A stretch of DNA of 64,000 nucleotides from contig NZ_FOYS01000002.1 in the NCBI RefSeq assembly GCF_900115785.1, positions 558,001 through 622,000 on the forward strand, read 5' to 3'. Positions 52,354-61,110 of this stretch are shown piece by piece (position 1 is the stretch's first letter; the number at the start of each line of letters is the position of its first letter). The position numbers were made by a program, and so were the translations under genes. Origin of the DNA: Halogeometricum limi (lineage in GTDB: Archaea; Halobacteriota; Halobacteria; Halobacteriales; Haloferacaceae). The notes under the pieces are model-generated. The model made no database searches. It saw nothing but the letters and a program-made list of their open reading frames with translations, and was not told the origin of the DNA.

Positions 52354-52392
52354 AGACGACCGTTCTGGAGGGAAGGCTATGGGGGTTGTGTT

Positions 52393-52626
52393 TCAGCGCG
52401 CGTAGAGTTTCGTCCCCACGAGCGTCGCCGGGGCGACGCGGCCACTCGTCGAGATGGCGACGTAGGGACGACTGACGGGGCCGAACACGTCGACGACGCG
52501 ACCGACCGACGAGAGCGACTCGTCGACGACTTCCCGACCGATGTCCGGGTGTTCCGCGCCTTCGCACCGCGCGATGGCGAGGTTCTGTGCGGTTCGCGAG
52601 ACGGTGCCGACGCGTTGCATCGCCAT
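52393..52626 (-). CDS. gar1: H/ACA RNP subunit Gar1
   Basis: This 77-residue protein is a small beta-barrel with QRVGTVSRTAQNLAIARCEG and VGRVVDVFGPVSRPYVAIS, the archaeal Gar1 core. It helps Cbf5 release pseudouridylated RNA. The ATG at 52626 overlaps the srp19 stop by one base (TGATG); a second ATG at 52620 is also possible. It is short because archaeal Gar1 lacks the RGG tails. Confidence 0.9.
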   Translation of the reverse strand: MAMQRVGTVSRTAQNLAIARCEGAEHPDIGREVVDESLSSVGRVVDVFGPVSRPYVAISTSGRVAPATLVGTKLYAR

Positions 52627-52907
52627 CAGTCTCGGAGGATGCCGACGTAGGCGGCGACGGCCTGTACGAGGTCGTTCTTCGTCGAGTCCTCCGCGCCTTT
52701 CACGACGACGCGGCCGCGCGCCTCCCACTCGCGCGGGTGTTTCAGGTCGCGTTCGATGACGGCGTCGTATCCGATCTGTTGGACCGCCTTCGCTATCTCG
52801 TCGATGGTCGGTTCTTCCACGGCGTCCTCGAGTGGGACGCGTCGCCCCGCCGACCGCGAGAGCGTCGCGTCGAGGTAGCGAGGCCAGATGACGTTCTCCA
52901 CAGCCAT
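52626..52907 (-). CDS. srp19: Signal recognition particle protein SRP19
   Basis: This 93-residue protein starts [20 protein letters not shown] and ends with [20 protein letters not shown], the two RNA-contacting regions of SRP19. It binds SRP RNA and helps SRP54 assembly. It is coupled to gar1 by a TGATG overlap, so both RNA-binding proteins are translated together. Confidence 0.93.
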   Translation of the reverse strand: MAVENVIWPRYLDATLSRSAGRRVPLEDAVEEPTIDEIAKAVQQIGYDAVIERDLKHPREWEARGRVVVKGAEDSTKNDLVQAVAAYVGILRD

Positions 52908-52958
52908 AGTCGGAAGACCGCGACGCGCCCGTAATACGGTTGTGGTCCGCGGGCGGCG

Positions 52959-53558
52959 TCAGCGACCCGCCGTCGCTCCGAGCAGGCGGAACGCGATGTC
53001 GCGCCCGTACGTCCCGCTGAGGTGAATCCAGAACCGCGCGAGGTGTTCGAGGTGCGTCGCCGCCGCGAGGTCACCGGCGACGACCGGTTCGAAGCCGAGG
53101 TCCGCCGCGAGTTCGGCGGCGACGGAGACGGCGTCCTCGTCGTCGCCGGCGAGGAACATCGTCGCCCGTTCGCCGTCGAACGCCGGGTCGGTCATCCGGT
53201 TCGCGCCGATGGTGTTGAACGCCTTCACGACGTTCGCCGTCGGCGCGGCGTCGGCAACGCGCGCGGCGACGGAGGCGTCTCCGCCCGGCGTCGGGTACTC
53301 GTTCGCCGCGTCGAGAACCGGCTTCCCGTCGAGTGCGTCTCGTAGGTCACCCGCCACCCCGGCGACGACGCTCGCCGGGAGGGCGAGTATCACGACGTCG
53401 CCGCGTTCGGCGGCCGCCCGTTGCGTGACGACGTCGACGTCCGCCACCTCGGCCGCCTCGGGGTCGCGCGACCCGACGACCACGTCGTGTCCGGCGGCCG
53501 CCAGTCCCGACGCGAGCGACCCGCCGACAGACCCCGTTCCGACGATTCCGACCTTCAT
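52959..53558 (-). CDS. NADPH-dependent F420 reductase-like protein
   Basis: This 199-residue Rossmann-fold protein begins KVGIVGTGSVGGSLASGLAA and has SRDP for NADP binding. VKAFNTIGANRM and EHLARFWIHLSGTYGRDIAF are the F420-reductase (NpdG-like) landmarks. It would move electrons between NADPH and coenzyme F420, but related NAD-binding proteins of other use exist. It is 51 bases upstream of srp19. Confidence 0.82.
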   Translation of the reverse strand: MKVGIVGTGSVGGSLASGLAAAGHDVVVGSRDPEAAEVADVDVVTQRAAAERGDVVILALPASVVAGVAGDLRDALDGKPVLDAANEYPTPGGDASVAARVADAAPTANVVKAFNTIGANRMTDPAFDGERATMFLAGDDEDAVSVAAELAADLGFEPVVAGDLAAATHLEHLARFWIHLSGTYGRDIAFRLLGATAGR

Positions 53559-53639
53559 AGAGACGTATCGACGCGGTGGAACATGGCCCTACCGAGCCGT
53601 CGAAAAGTCGACGTGTCGGCGAGAGACGGTGACCGCGCG

Positions 53640-54800
53640 TCAGCGACGGGTCGCCAACAGGGCGGCACCGAGAAGCGAGACGACCGCGGCGACGGCACCG
53701 AACCCGGGCGAACTCGCCCCCGTCTCCGTGGTCGCCGTCGCGTCACCGGCCGCCGTCGTCTGCGCGGCCGTCGCGTCGGTCTCGGAGGACTCGCCCGTCG
53801 TCTGCGCCTCCGTCCCCGTCGTCTCGTTCGCCTCGGCCTGCAGCGACTGGTACTCCTCGTACGCCTCGGGATGGACCGCCTGCATGATGGTCTCCGCGGC
53901 GTCGACCGAACGGGGCGCGGGCTGTTGGAGGTAGTTCTCGTTCACCTCGACGACGTTGCCCTCCTGCACGGCGGTGGTGCTGTTCCACGCCTCGTTCGTC
54001 GGAATCGTCGCGCCCGACGGGACGACGACGTACTCGGGGTTCATCTCGACGACCAACTCGTCGTTGACCTGTCCGAACCCGGTGACGTTCGCCTCGGCCG
54101 CGCCGTTTCTGAGACCGGCAGTCGTCATCACGTCGCCGATGAACGTGTTCGCCCCGGAGGTGTAGCCGTAGAAGTAGTTGAGACCGACGGGCTTCTCCTC
54201 GTCGGCGAGCGCTTCGCGCATCAGTTCTGCCGAGGTACGGACGTCGTCCGCGACGCGCCTGCCGGCCTCGCAGTTGCCCGTAAGTCGACCGGTCTGTTCG
54301 GTCTTGTCCGCGACGAACGAGAGCGACGTGCCCGTGCCGAAGACGAAGACGGGGACGCCCTGCGCGCGAATCTGGTCGACCCGGTCCTTCGCGAACCCGT
54401 ACGTCGTGTTCGGGACGAGGACGAGGTCCGGGTTCGCCGCGAGCACCTTCTCGACGCTCGGGCCGCCCGCGCCCGAGACGTTCTGTTTCTCGTCGGCCCC
54501 GTCGAGGTACGTCGCGTACTGCGAGACGCCGACGACGTCGTCGGACGCGCCGAGTTCCCACATCGTCTGTGCGGCGCTCGGGTTCAGCGTGACGACTCGC
54601 TTGGGGTCGGAGTCGAGCGTCACTTCGGTCCCCGTGGCGTCCGTCGCCGAGTAGGGGAACGAACACGAGTCGGCCTGCGCGGCCGACGCGGCGGGGTGCG
54701 CTGGTGACGCGTCCGTCAGTCCGGTCGCCGCCGCGCCCGTCGCGGGCGCGAGAGCGACGACGAGAAGAAGCGATACGAGCGAGAGTGTCCTGAGTCGCAT
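53640..54800 (-). CDS. btuF: BtuF-like binding protein with PGF-CTERM anchor
   Basis: This 386-residue protein has a signal peptide, a periplasmic-binding-protein type III body with DPKRVVTLNPSAAQTMWELG and AANPDLVLVPNTTY. A Thr/Glu-rich linker and the end SSPGFGAVAAVVSLLGAALL-ATRR follow, a PGF-CTERM signal rather than a lipobox. It captures cobalamin or a siderophore for the divergent BtuCD. The gene order btuF / btuC-btuD is known from haloarchaeal corrinoid uptake. Confidence 0.88.
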   Translation of the reverse strand: MRLRTLSLVSLLLVVALAPATGAAATGLTDASPAHPAASAAQADSCSFPYSATDATGTEVTLDSDPKRVVTLNPSAAQTMWELGASDDVVGVSQYATYLDGADEKQNVSGAGGPSVEKVLAANPDLVLVPNTTYGFAKDRVDQIRAQGVPVFVFGTGTSLSFVADKTEQTGRLTGNCEAGRRVADDVRTSAELMREALADEEKPVGLNYFYGYTSGANTFIGDVMTTAGLRNGAAEANVTGFGQVNDELVVEMNPEYVVVPSGATIPTNEAWNSTTAVQEGNVVEVNENYLQQPAPRSVDAAETIMQAVHPEAYEEYQSLQAEANETTGTEAQTTGESSETDATAAQTTAAGDATATTETGASSPGFGAVAAVVSLLGAALLATRR

Positions 54801-54842
54801 GTGCTCTGGCGTGTGCGTTAATGCAACAAGTATTTACCTAAT

Positions 54843-54850
54843 CCAATTGG
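54843..54850. promoter_or_regulatory. CCAATTGG palindrome in the divergent btuF / btuC promoter
   Basis: The 66-base gap between the divergent start codons contains CCAATTGG, extended to AATCC...GGATT, plus AGTATTTACC (54827-54836), which could act as a TATA element for either direction. A single regulator, for example a metal or corrinoid sensor, could control both sides. Confidence 0.4.
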
Positions 54851-54866
54851 GATTGTATAACGACAG

Positions 54867-55886
54867 ATGACCGTTCGAACGCGGGCGCTCGCGTGGTCGG
54901 GGGGCTTGAGTGTCCTCCTCGTCGCCGTCGTTCTCGCCAGCGCCGGCGTCGGCCCGGTGGCCATCCCGCCGGTGACGGTGACGAAGGCGGTGCTCGGCGA
55001 CCTCCTCCCCTCCACGGGCTTTGCGGTTCCGAAGACGCACCGCGTCATCGTCGTCTCCGTCCGCCTCCCGCGCATCCTCCTCGCGGCCCTCGTCGGGTTC
55101 GCCCTCGCCACCGCGGGCGTCGTGATGCAGGGGTTCTTCCGCAACCCGATGGCCGACCCCTCCATCATCGGCGTCTCCTCCGGGGCGGCCGTCGGCGCCG
55201 TCGCCACCATCGTCCTCCCGTTCGCGCTCCCGTTCGGTCTCGAACTGCAGGGGGCGGCGTTCGCCTCCGCGCTCGTGACGGCGTTCGCCGTCTACCTCCT
55301 CGCGACGCGCGACGGGCAGACGCCGACGGCGACGCTCCTGCTCGCGGGCGTCGCGGTGCAGACGTTTCTCGGCGCCGTCATCTCGTTCATGCTGTTGCAC
55401 AGCGGTCAGAGCCTCCGCCGCGTCGTCTACTGGTTGATGGGGCATCTGAGCGGCGCGACGTGGCACGAAGTCGCCGTCGCCGCTTCGCTCCTCCCGCCGC
55501 TTTTCGTCGTCCTCCTCGTCTACACCGACGACATGAACGTCCTCCTCCTCGGCGAGTCGGACGCGCACAGCCTCGGTATCGAAGTCGAGCGCACGAAGCG
55601 AATCCTCCTCGCCGTGTCGAGCGTCGTCACCGCGGCGGCCGTCGCCGTCTCCGGCGTCATCGGGTTCGTCGGACTCGTCGTCCCGCACGCCATGCGCCTC
55701 GTCGTCGGCCCGGACCACCGCGTCCTCCTCCCGACGAGTGCGCTCGCGGGCGCGTCGTTCCTCGTCGCCACCGACACGCTCGCACGCTCGGGCGCGACGG
55801 AGATTCCCGTCGGCATCGTCACCGCCGCCATCGGTGCCCCCTTCTTCCTCTACCTCCTCCGCACGCGCGAGGTGCACGGTCTGTGA
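54867..55886 (+). CDS. btuC: Corrinoid/siderophore ABC permease
   Basis: This 339-residue membrane protein of the FecCD/BtuC family has about ten helices. [40 protein letters not shown] and [20 protein letters not shown] are the family motifs. It forms the homodimeric channel. Its stop overlaps the btuD GTG start as GTGA. Confidence 0.95.
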   Translation: MTVRTRALAWSGGLSVLLVAVVLASAGVGPVAIPPVTVTKAVLGDLLPSTGFAVPKTHRVIVVSVRLPRILLAALVGFALATAGVVMQGFFRNPMADPSIIGVSSGAAVGAVATIVLPFALPFGLELQGAAFASALVTAFAVYLLATRDGQTPTATLLLAGVAVQTFLGAVISFMLLHSGQSLRRVVYWLMGHLSGATWHEVAVAASLLPPLFVVLLVYTDDMNVLLLGESDAHSLGIEVERTKRILLAVSSVVTAAAVAVSGVIGFVGLVVPHAMRLVVGPDHRVLLPTSALAGASFLVATDTLARSGATEIPVGIVTAAIGAPFFLYLLRTREVHGL

Positions 55887-57235
55887 CCGACGCGAACCAC
55901 ACCGGCGACGACGCACACCCCATCGTCCGCGTCTCCGGACTCGGCGTCGAACTCGGCGGAGCGACCATCCTGGACGACGTGAACCTCTCCGTCGACCGCG
56001 GGTCGTTCGTCGGCCTCATCGGCCCCAACGGGGCGGGGAAGACGACGCTGCTTCGGGCGTTGAACGGCGCGCTCTCGCCGTCCCGTGGCACCGTCGACGT
56101 CGCCGGCGAGCGGATTCACGCGCTGTCGTCGAAGGCGGCGAGTCGCCTCGTCGCGACCGTTCCGCAGGACACGACGCTGACGTTCGACTTCGACGTGCGG
56201 CAGGCGGTTCGGATGGGGCGGACGCCGCACCGCTCTCGGTTCGGCGGGTGGCGCGAGGAGGACGAACGCGCGGTCGAACGCGCCCTCGACCGGACGCAGA
56301 CGGCCGGGTTCGCGGACCGGTCGGTGGGCGACCTCTCCGGGGGCGAACGCCAACGCGTCCTCATCGCGCGCGCACTCGCACAGGAGACGCCGGTACTCCT
56401 CCTCGACGAACCGACGGCGAGTCTCGACATCAACCATCAGGTCCGGACGCTCGAACTGGTCCGCGAACTCGTGTCGTCCGGGAAGACGGCCGTCGCCGCT
56501 ATCCACGACCTGAACCTCGCCGCGCACTACTGCGACGAACTCGTGTTACTCTCGGCGGGAACCGTCGTCGCCACGGGGCCGCCGGAAGCCGTCCTCACCG
56601 AAGAGACGCTCGAAGGCGCCTTCGGCGCGAACGCCGTCGTCGCCCGACACCCCGTCACCGGGTCCGTGTACGTCACCGCGCTTCCGGAGCGTTCGACGGC
56701 CGACGGCGATTCGCAGGGACGAGTCCACGTCGTCGGCGGCGGGGGAACGGCCGCGCGACACCTCTACCTCCTCTCGGCGGCGGGGTACGAGGTGTCCGTC
56801 GGCGCGTTGAACGAGGGCGACACCGACACCGAGACGGCGCGGAGTCTGGGTCTCGACGCGGTGACGGTGGACCCGTTCTCCGCCGTCGACGACGAGGCGG
56901 AGGCGGCCGTCGAGTCGCGCGTCGCCGACGCGGACTGCGTCGTCGTCGCCGACGTGGAGGTGGGCGCGGGCAACCTCGCGAACCTCCGGGCGGCGGCGAA
57001 CGCCGACCACGTCGTCCTCGTCGAAGAACGTCCGTTCGCGGCGCGCAACTACGCCGGTGCGGCGGGCGAACGACTGTACGAACGACTCCGCGAACGCGGC
57101 GTCGCCGTCTCGCCGTCGGACGTACTGGCGGCCGTCTCCGACCGAGTCGGCCGTCGGGCGTCCGGCCCGCGCGACTCCGACCCGGACGACTCCGACTCGC
57201 GGGACTCACGACCCGAATCGCTCCCGTCCGAGTGA
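55883..57235 (+). CDS. btuD: Corrinoid/siderophore ABC ATPase with C-terminal Rossmann-like domain
   Basis: This 450-residue protein starts with GTG. The ATPase domain (to about 265) has Walker A GPNGAGKT at 47-54, signature [10 protein letters not shown], and [15 protein letters not shown]. Residues about 280-430 are an extra domain that begins [20 protein letters not shown] and has [19 protein letters not shown], which looks nucleotide- or corrinoid-binding. The last 30 residues are a low-complexity DSD/RP tail. Ordinary BtuD is about 250 residues. Confidence 0.92.
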   Translation: MTDANHTGDDAHPIVRVSGLGVELGGATILDDVNLSVDRGSFVGLIGPNGAGKTTLLRALNGALSPSRGTVDVAGERIHALSSKAASRLVATVPQDTTLTFDFDVRQAVRMGRTPHRSRFGGWREEDERAVERALDRTQTAGFADRSVGDLSGGERQRVLIARALAQETPVLLLDEPTASLDINHQVRTLELVRELVSSGKTAVAAIHDLNLAAHYCDELVLLSAGTVVATGPPEAVLTEETLEGAFGANAVVARHPVTGSVYVTALPERSTADGDSQGRVHVVGGGGTAARHLYLLSAAGYEVSVGALNEGDTDTETARSLGLDAVTVDPFSAVDDEAEAAVESRVADADCVVVADVEVGAGNLANLRAAANADHVVLVEERPFAARNYAGAAGERLYERLRERGVAVSPSDVLAAVSDRVGRRASGPRDSDPDDSDSRDSRPESLPSE

Positions 57236-57376
57236 ACGGAGACGCAGTCGGTGCGACAGACCCTCGTCAGCGTGTGGCTACACCGCACGATTTCGGAGAG
57301 AACCGAGAGACACCGCCGAGAACGGGTCGTTCTCACTTCGTGCACGTTCGTTCGTTTTAACTAGACAATATACTAG

Positions 57377-57391
57377 GTAAGACAGTCTTAC
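57377..57391. promoter_or_regulatory. Perfect palindrome GTAAGAC-A-GTCTTAC upstream of cetZ
   Basis: This 15-base palindrome lies about 72 bases before the cetZ start codon and directly downstream of AT-rich ACAATATACTAG (57365-57376), a possible promoter core. A repressor bound here would block initiation. It is the strongest operator-like sequence in this part of the window. Confidence 0.55.
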
Positions 57392-57444
57392 TTGTGTGAA
57401 TAGTCATTATCTCTGCCGACCTGTCTCTGTTCGCAGACTGTGTC

Positions 57445-57450
57445 GGAGGA
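57445..57450 (+). promoter_or_regulatory. Shine-Dalgarno GGAGGA of cetZ
   Basis: GGAGGA ends 12 bases before the cetZ ATG. A clear ribosome site is unusual in this window, where many genes look leaderless, and agrees with a leader of about 60-70 bases. Confidence 0.5.
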
Positions 57451-57462
57451 GAAACACTCAAC

Positions 57463-58644
57463 ATGAAACTTGCACTCATCGGTGTCGGACAGGCCGGCGG
57501 AAAAGTGGTCGAAGCACTCTGTGAGTACGAGGCGAAGGCGGGCGTCGACTTCGTGGTCGACGCGATGGCGGTGAACACCGCTCGCGCGGACCTCGCCGGC
57601 CTCGACCGGATACCCGAATCGCGTCGCGTACTCATCGGACAGGCCCGCGTGAAAGGCCACGGTGTGGGTGCCGACAACGAACTCGGCGCGGAAGTCGCCG
57701 CGGAGGACGCCGACGAGGTGCTCTCCGTCGTCGACCAGTTCCGGACGCACGAGGTGGACGCGTTCCTCGTCGTCGCCGGTCTCGGCGGCGGCACCGGAAG
57801 CGGGGGTGCCCCCGTCCTCGCCCGGGAACTCCGACGCCTCTACACCGAACCCGTCTACGGGCTGGGTATCCTCCCCGGTCAGGACGAAGGCGGAATCTAC
57901 ACGCTCAACGCCGCGCGCTCGTTCAAGACGTTCGTCGACGAGGTGGACAACCTCCTCGTGTTCGACAACGACGCCTGGCGGCAGTCCGGCGAGAGCGTCT
58001 CCGGCGGCTTCGACCGCACGAACGAGGAACTCGCACGCCGTCTCGGCGTCCTCTTCAGTGCGGGCGAGACGAACGCTCGCGGGGCCGTCGCCGAGAGCGT
58101 CGTCGACGCCTCGGAGATAATCAACACGCTCGCGGGCGGCGGCGTCTCCACCATCGGCTTCGCCAGTACGGCGGTGAACCGACCGAAGCGAGGCCTGCTC
58201 TCTCGTCTCTCGAAGACCGCGGACGACGAGACGAGAGACGATGGAGAGGCGGCGAACCGCGTCTCCTCGCTGGTCCGCCGGGCCACGCTCGGCCGCCTCA
58301 CGTTGCCCTGCGAAGTCGCCGGGTCCGAACGCGCGCTCCTCGTCCTCGCGGGGCCACCCGCGGAGATATCCCGCCGCGGGATGGAGCGGAGTCGACGGTG
58401 GCTCGAAGCGGAGACGGGGTCGATGGAGGTTCGCGGCGGCGACTACCCGATGAAGTCGGGCCACGTCGCCGCCGTCGTCCTCCTCGCGGGCGTCACGGAC
58501 GTCCCGCGCGTGAAGGAACTCCAGCGCGTCGCTATCGAGGCCCAGCGAGACATGCACGAGAAGTCGGCCACCTCGTCGGCGAAACTGCAAGAACTCCTCC
58601 GAAGCGGCTCCGCCGAACAGGACGCCCTCGAACCGCTGTTCTGA
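57463..58644 (+). CDS. cetZ: CetZ tubulin/FtsZ-family cytoskeletal protein
   Basis: This 393-residue GTPase starts KLALIGVGQAGGKVVEAL and has the tubulin signature GLGGGTGSGGAP at 106-117. VKGHGVGADNELGAE is a CetZ hallmark, and AGGGVSTIGFAS plus LGRLTLPCEV match CetZ throughout. CetZ proteins control cell shape and motility in haloarchaea rather than division. The C-terminal tail is short and ends EQDALEPLF. The variable loop after about residue 240 contains KTADDETRDDGEA. I do not assign a paralogue number. Confidence 0.93.
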   Translation: MKLALIGVGQAGGKVVEALCEYEAKAGVDFVVDAMAVNTARADLAGLDRIPESRRVLIGQARVKGHGVGADNELGAEVAAEDADEVLSVVDQFRTHEVDAFLVVAGLGGGTGSGGAPVLARELRRLYTEPVYGLGILPGQDEGGIYTLNAARSFKTFVDEVDNLLVFDNDAWRQSGESVSGGFDRTNEELARRLGVLFSAGETNARGAVAESVVDASEIINTLAGGGVSTIGFASTAVNRPKRGLLSRLSKTADDETRDDGEAANRVSSLVRRATLGRLTLPCEVAGSERALLVLAGPPAEISRRGMERSRRWLEAETGSMEVRGGDYPMKSGHVAAVVLLAGVTDVPRVKELQRVAIEAQRDMHEKSATSSAKLQELLRSGSAEQDALEPLF

Positions 58645-58861
58645 CCCACGCGAGAGTCGTTTTCCGTCCGCACCTCCCTCCTCCCGGCCGCGCTGTACAT
58701 CCTCTGTCCCCCGCTGACGCCTCCTCGAACCGGGACCACCGTTCTACGAGTTGCTAGTGGATAATAATGTCGGTGGACTGCCAACACGTTTTTCCGGGCG
58801 GAGCCACTACGTGGGAGTGAGCGAGGGTCGGGTGCCGTTCTCCCCGACCTGCGACCTACCA

Positions 58862-59917
58862 ATGAGTGACTCCGCTACCTCGCACGCGCGTCAGCGCGTT
58901 CAGGCCGACTCCGAGGGGCGTCGTACGGAGAACACCCGACGTGACGAAGACGAGACGGAGAGCGAACAGGGACGTGACGCCGACGAGACGCTTCGCTGTC
59001 CGGAGTGTGGCTCGGCGAACCTCGCGAGTGACGACGGACGCGGCGAGACCGTGTGTGAGGACTGTGGTCTCGTCGTCGACGAGAACGAGATAGACCACGG
59101 CCCGGAGTGGCGAGCGTTCGACTCGAAGGAGAAAGACCAGAAGTCCCGCGTCGGTGCGCCGACGACGAACATGATGCACGACAAGGGACTGTCGACGAAC
59201 ATCGGCTGGCAGAACAAAGACGCCTACGGCAACTCGCTGTCGTCGACCCAGCGCCAGAAGATGCAGCGACTGCGGACGTGGAACGAGCGGTTCCGCACCC
59301 GCGACTCGAAGGAGCGCAATCTGAAGCAAGCGCTCGGCGAGATAGACCGGATGGCCTCCGCGCTCGGCCTCCCGGACAACGTCCGCGAGACGGCCTCCGT
59401 CATCTACCGCCGCGCGCTGGAGGACGACCTCTTGCCGGGCCGGTCTATCGAAGGCATCGCGACGGCGTCGCTGCACGCCGCGGCCCGGATGGCTCAGGTG
59501 CCGCGTTCGCTGGACGAAGTCGCTCGCGTCTCGCGCGTGAGCGAAGACGAGTTCCAACGGGCGTACCGCTACATCGTCCGTGAACTGAGCCTGGAGATCA
59601 AACCGGCCGACCCCATCGAGTATCTCCCCCGGTTCGCCTCGGAGATCGACGTCCCGAAAGAGACCGAACGGACGGCCCGCGAACTGCTGGAGAACGCGAA
59701 GCAGAACAACGTCCACTCGGGCAAGTCGCCCGTCGGACTCGCCGCCGCAGCGCTGTACGCCGCCGCGCAACTGACGAACGAGAGCGTGACACAGCACGAA
59801 ATCAGCGAAGTGACCGACATCTCGGAGGTCACCATCCGCAACCGCTACCAGGAACTGCTCGAAGCGTGGGACGCGACGCCGTTCGTCGGCGCCGGCGAGT
59901 CCGGCGCGGAAGCGTAG
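58862..59917 (+). CDS. tfb: Transcription initiation factor TFB
   Basis: This 351-residue protein has an acidic N-terminal tail, a zinc ribbon (CPECG with Cys46, Cys49; CEDCG with Cys65, Cys68), the B-finger with EWRAFDSKEKDQKSRVGAPT, and two cyclin repeats. These begin around LKQALGEIDRMASALGLPDN and LEIKPADPIEYLPRFASEID. It recruits RNA polymerase to TATA-TBP. Haloarchaea have several TFB genes, so this is one paralogue. The ATG at 58862 gives a normal N-terminus; an open extension to 58751 is not TFB-like. Confidence 0.95.
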   Translation: MSDSATSHARQRVQADSEGRRTENTRRDEDETESEQGRDADETLRCPECGSANLASDDGRGETVCEDCGLVVDENEIDHGPEWRAFDSKEKDQKSRVGAPTTNMMHDKGLSTNIGWQNKDAYGNSLSSTQRQKMQRLRTWNERFRTRDSKERNLKQALGEIDRMASALGLPDNVRETASVIYRRALEDDLLPGRSIEGIATASLHAAARMAQVPRSLDEVARVSRVSEDEFQRAYRYIVRELSLEIKPADPIEYLPRFASEIDVPKETERTARELLENAKQNNVHSGKSPVGLAAAALYAAAQLTNESVTQHEISEVTDISEVTIRNRYQELLEAWDATPFVGAGESGAEA

Positions 59918-59991
59918 AGCCGACGCCGAAAAGCGCCGAGGTAGCGAGAGCCGACTTTTCTCCTCTCTCTCGGAACTCCCGCAGACTCGAC

Positions 59992-60171
59992 TCAGAGGAT
60001 AGACGGGTCTCCCTCGGAGTCGACGTCGTCGTTCAGGAGCGACTGGAGATGTTCGTACGGGACGAACGCGACGAACGTCTCCGTCTCGTCGTACAGTTCG
60101 ACGCCGTGGTCGGTCATCGTGTAGTGCTCACAGTGGATGTCTCGGTTCGCGAGGACTGCTCTATACGTCAT
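59992..60171 (-). CDS. Small acidic protein of unknown function
   Basis: This 59-residue protein reads MTYRAVLANRDIHCEHYTMT then DHGVELYDETETFVAFVPYE. It has a compact beta-alpha look and no membrane segment. Such small acidic proteins with a similar VELYD...FVPYE region occur widely in haloarchaea. The ATG at 60171 is preferred to an extension to 60198. It sits just beside a large hairpin. Confidence 0.65.
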   Translation of the reverse strand: MTYRAVLANRDIHCEHYTMTDHGVELYDETETFVAFVPYEHLQSLLNDDVDSEGDPSIL

Positions 60172-60186
60172 AGGTATCGCCGCGTC

Positions 60187-60241
60187 TGTGGTCGACACAC
60201 GCTCGACCGCACGCGGTCGTGCGGTCGAGCGTGTGGACCAC
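60187..60241. repeat. Long hairpin with 17-bp perfect stem and 6-nt loop
   Basis: The arms 60196..60212 and 60219..60235 are perfectly complementary around GCGGTC. After a 2-base bulge the stem continues with GTGGTC (60188-60193) and GACCAC (60236-60241). The inner part is copy 2 of the dispersed repeat seen at 13596. It lies in the gap between the small protein gene and mobA and could form a strong RNA terminator or structured RNA. Confidence 0.7.
60204..60229. repeat. Dispersed 26-nt hairpin repeat, copy 2
   Basis: This copy matches the one at 13596..13621 in 24 of 26 bases. Here the pairing arms are complete, so the hairpin is stronger. It is embedded in the longer stem. Confidence 0.6.
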
Positions 60242-60300
60242 TCCAGACGCGTCTAGTACTACGCGTGCAGACGACAAGAACGCTAACGCCGTTCGTCGTC

Positions 60301-60340
60301 CGCGTCGTGCCGTCTCGTGCCGTCTCGTGTCGTCTCGTGT
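60301..60340. repeat. Tandem 10-nt repeat CGTCTCGTGY
   Basis: Three exact or near-exact units (60311, 60321, 60331) and a diverged one (60301) lie upstream of mobA. Slippage could change the copy number between strains. Confidence 0.7.
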
Positions 60341-60444
60341 CGTGCTGTTCTGCGCCCTCCCCGCCCGAGTCGTCTCGCGCCGTACCACATCGCTCGTACC
60401 GCGTCGTCTCCGGATTTTTGTACGCCGGTCCCGACGGTCGAGGT

Positions 60445-61089
60445 ATGAGCGACGAACCGATTCGCGAGGACCCGACGCGCGAGGGCGTCGTCCTCGGCGG
60501 CGGCTACTCCACGCGGTTCGGCGAGGCCGACAAGGCGCTCGCCGAACTCGCCGGGAAACCGCTCGTCCGACACGTCGTCGACCGCCTCGCCACCGTCTGC
60601 GACCGCCTCGTCGTCAACTGCCGAGACGAACAGGTGGACGAACTCCGGGCCGCCGTCGACGGTTGTGGCGTCCCCGTGGCGATGGCCCCCGACCCGGTCC
60701 CCGACCGCGGGCCGATGGCCGGCATCCAGACGGGACTCGAAGGCGTCGACGCCGAGTACGCCGCCGTCGTCGCCTGCGACATGCCGTTCGTCGACCCCGC
60801 GTTCGTCTCCTATCTCTTCTCGCGCGCGGCGGGGCACGACGCCGCCGTCCCCCAGCGAGACGACCAGTGGTTCCAGACGACGCAGGCCGTCTACCGCGCC
60901 GACGCGATGGCCGCGGCGTGCGGCCGCGCACTCGACCGAGGCGAGGGACGAATCGTCGCCGCGCTGGACGAACTGGACGACTGGGTAACCGTAACCGACG
61001 CGGAGATACGCGACCACGCCGCGCCCGAGACGTTCGACAACGTCAACACCCGAGAGGAGTACGAAGCGGCCAGAGAGCGTCTCGAATAG
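60445..61089 (+). CDS. mobA: Molybdenum cofactor guanylyltransferase MobA
   Basis: This 214-residue nucleotidyltransferase has GVVLGGGYSTRFGEADKAL at 14-32, PDRGPMAGIQTGL and VACDMPFVDPAF. It links GMP to molybdopterin to give the bis-MGD type of cofactor. ATTTTTG about 29 bases upstream suits a TATA box, so the mRNA may be leaderless. It converges on yqeC, which acts on selenium in molybdenum hydroxylases. Confidence 0.9.
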   Translation: MSDEPIREDPTREGVVLGGGYSTRFGEADKALAELAGKPLVRHVVDRLATVCDRLVVNCRDEQVDELRAAVDGCGVPVAMAPDPVPDRGPMAGIQTGLEGVDAEYAAVVACDMPFVDPAFVSYLFSRAAGHDAAVPQRDDQWFQTTQAVYRADAMAAACGRALDRGEGRIVAALDELDDWVTVTDAEIRDHAAPETFDNVNTREEYEAARERLE

Positions 61090-61110
61090 GGTATTTGGTC
61101 CGACTCGCCC

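Noticed and set aside
60301-60345. CRISPR-like array
   Set aside because: Units are only 10 bases long, without spacers, and no cas gene is present.
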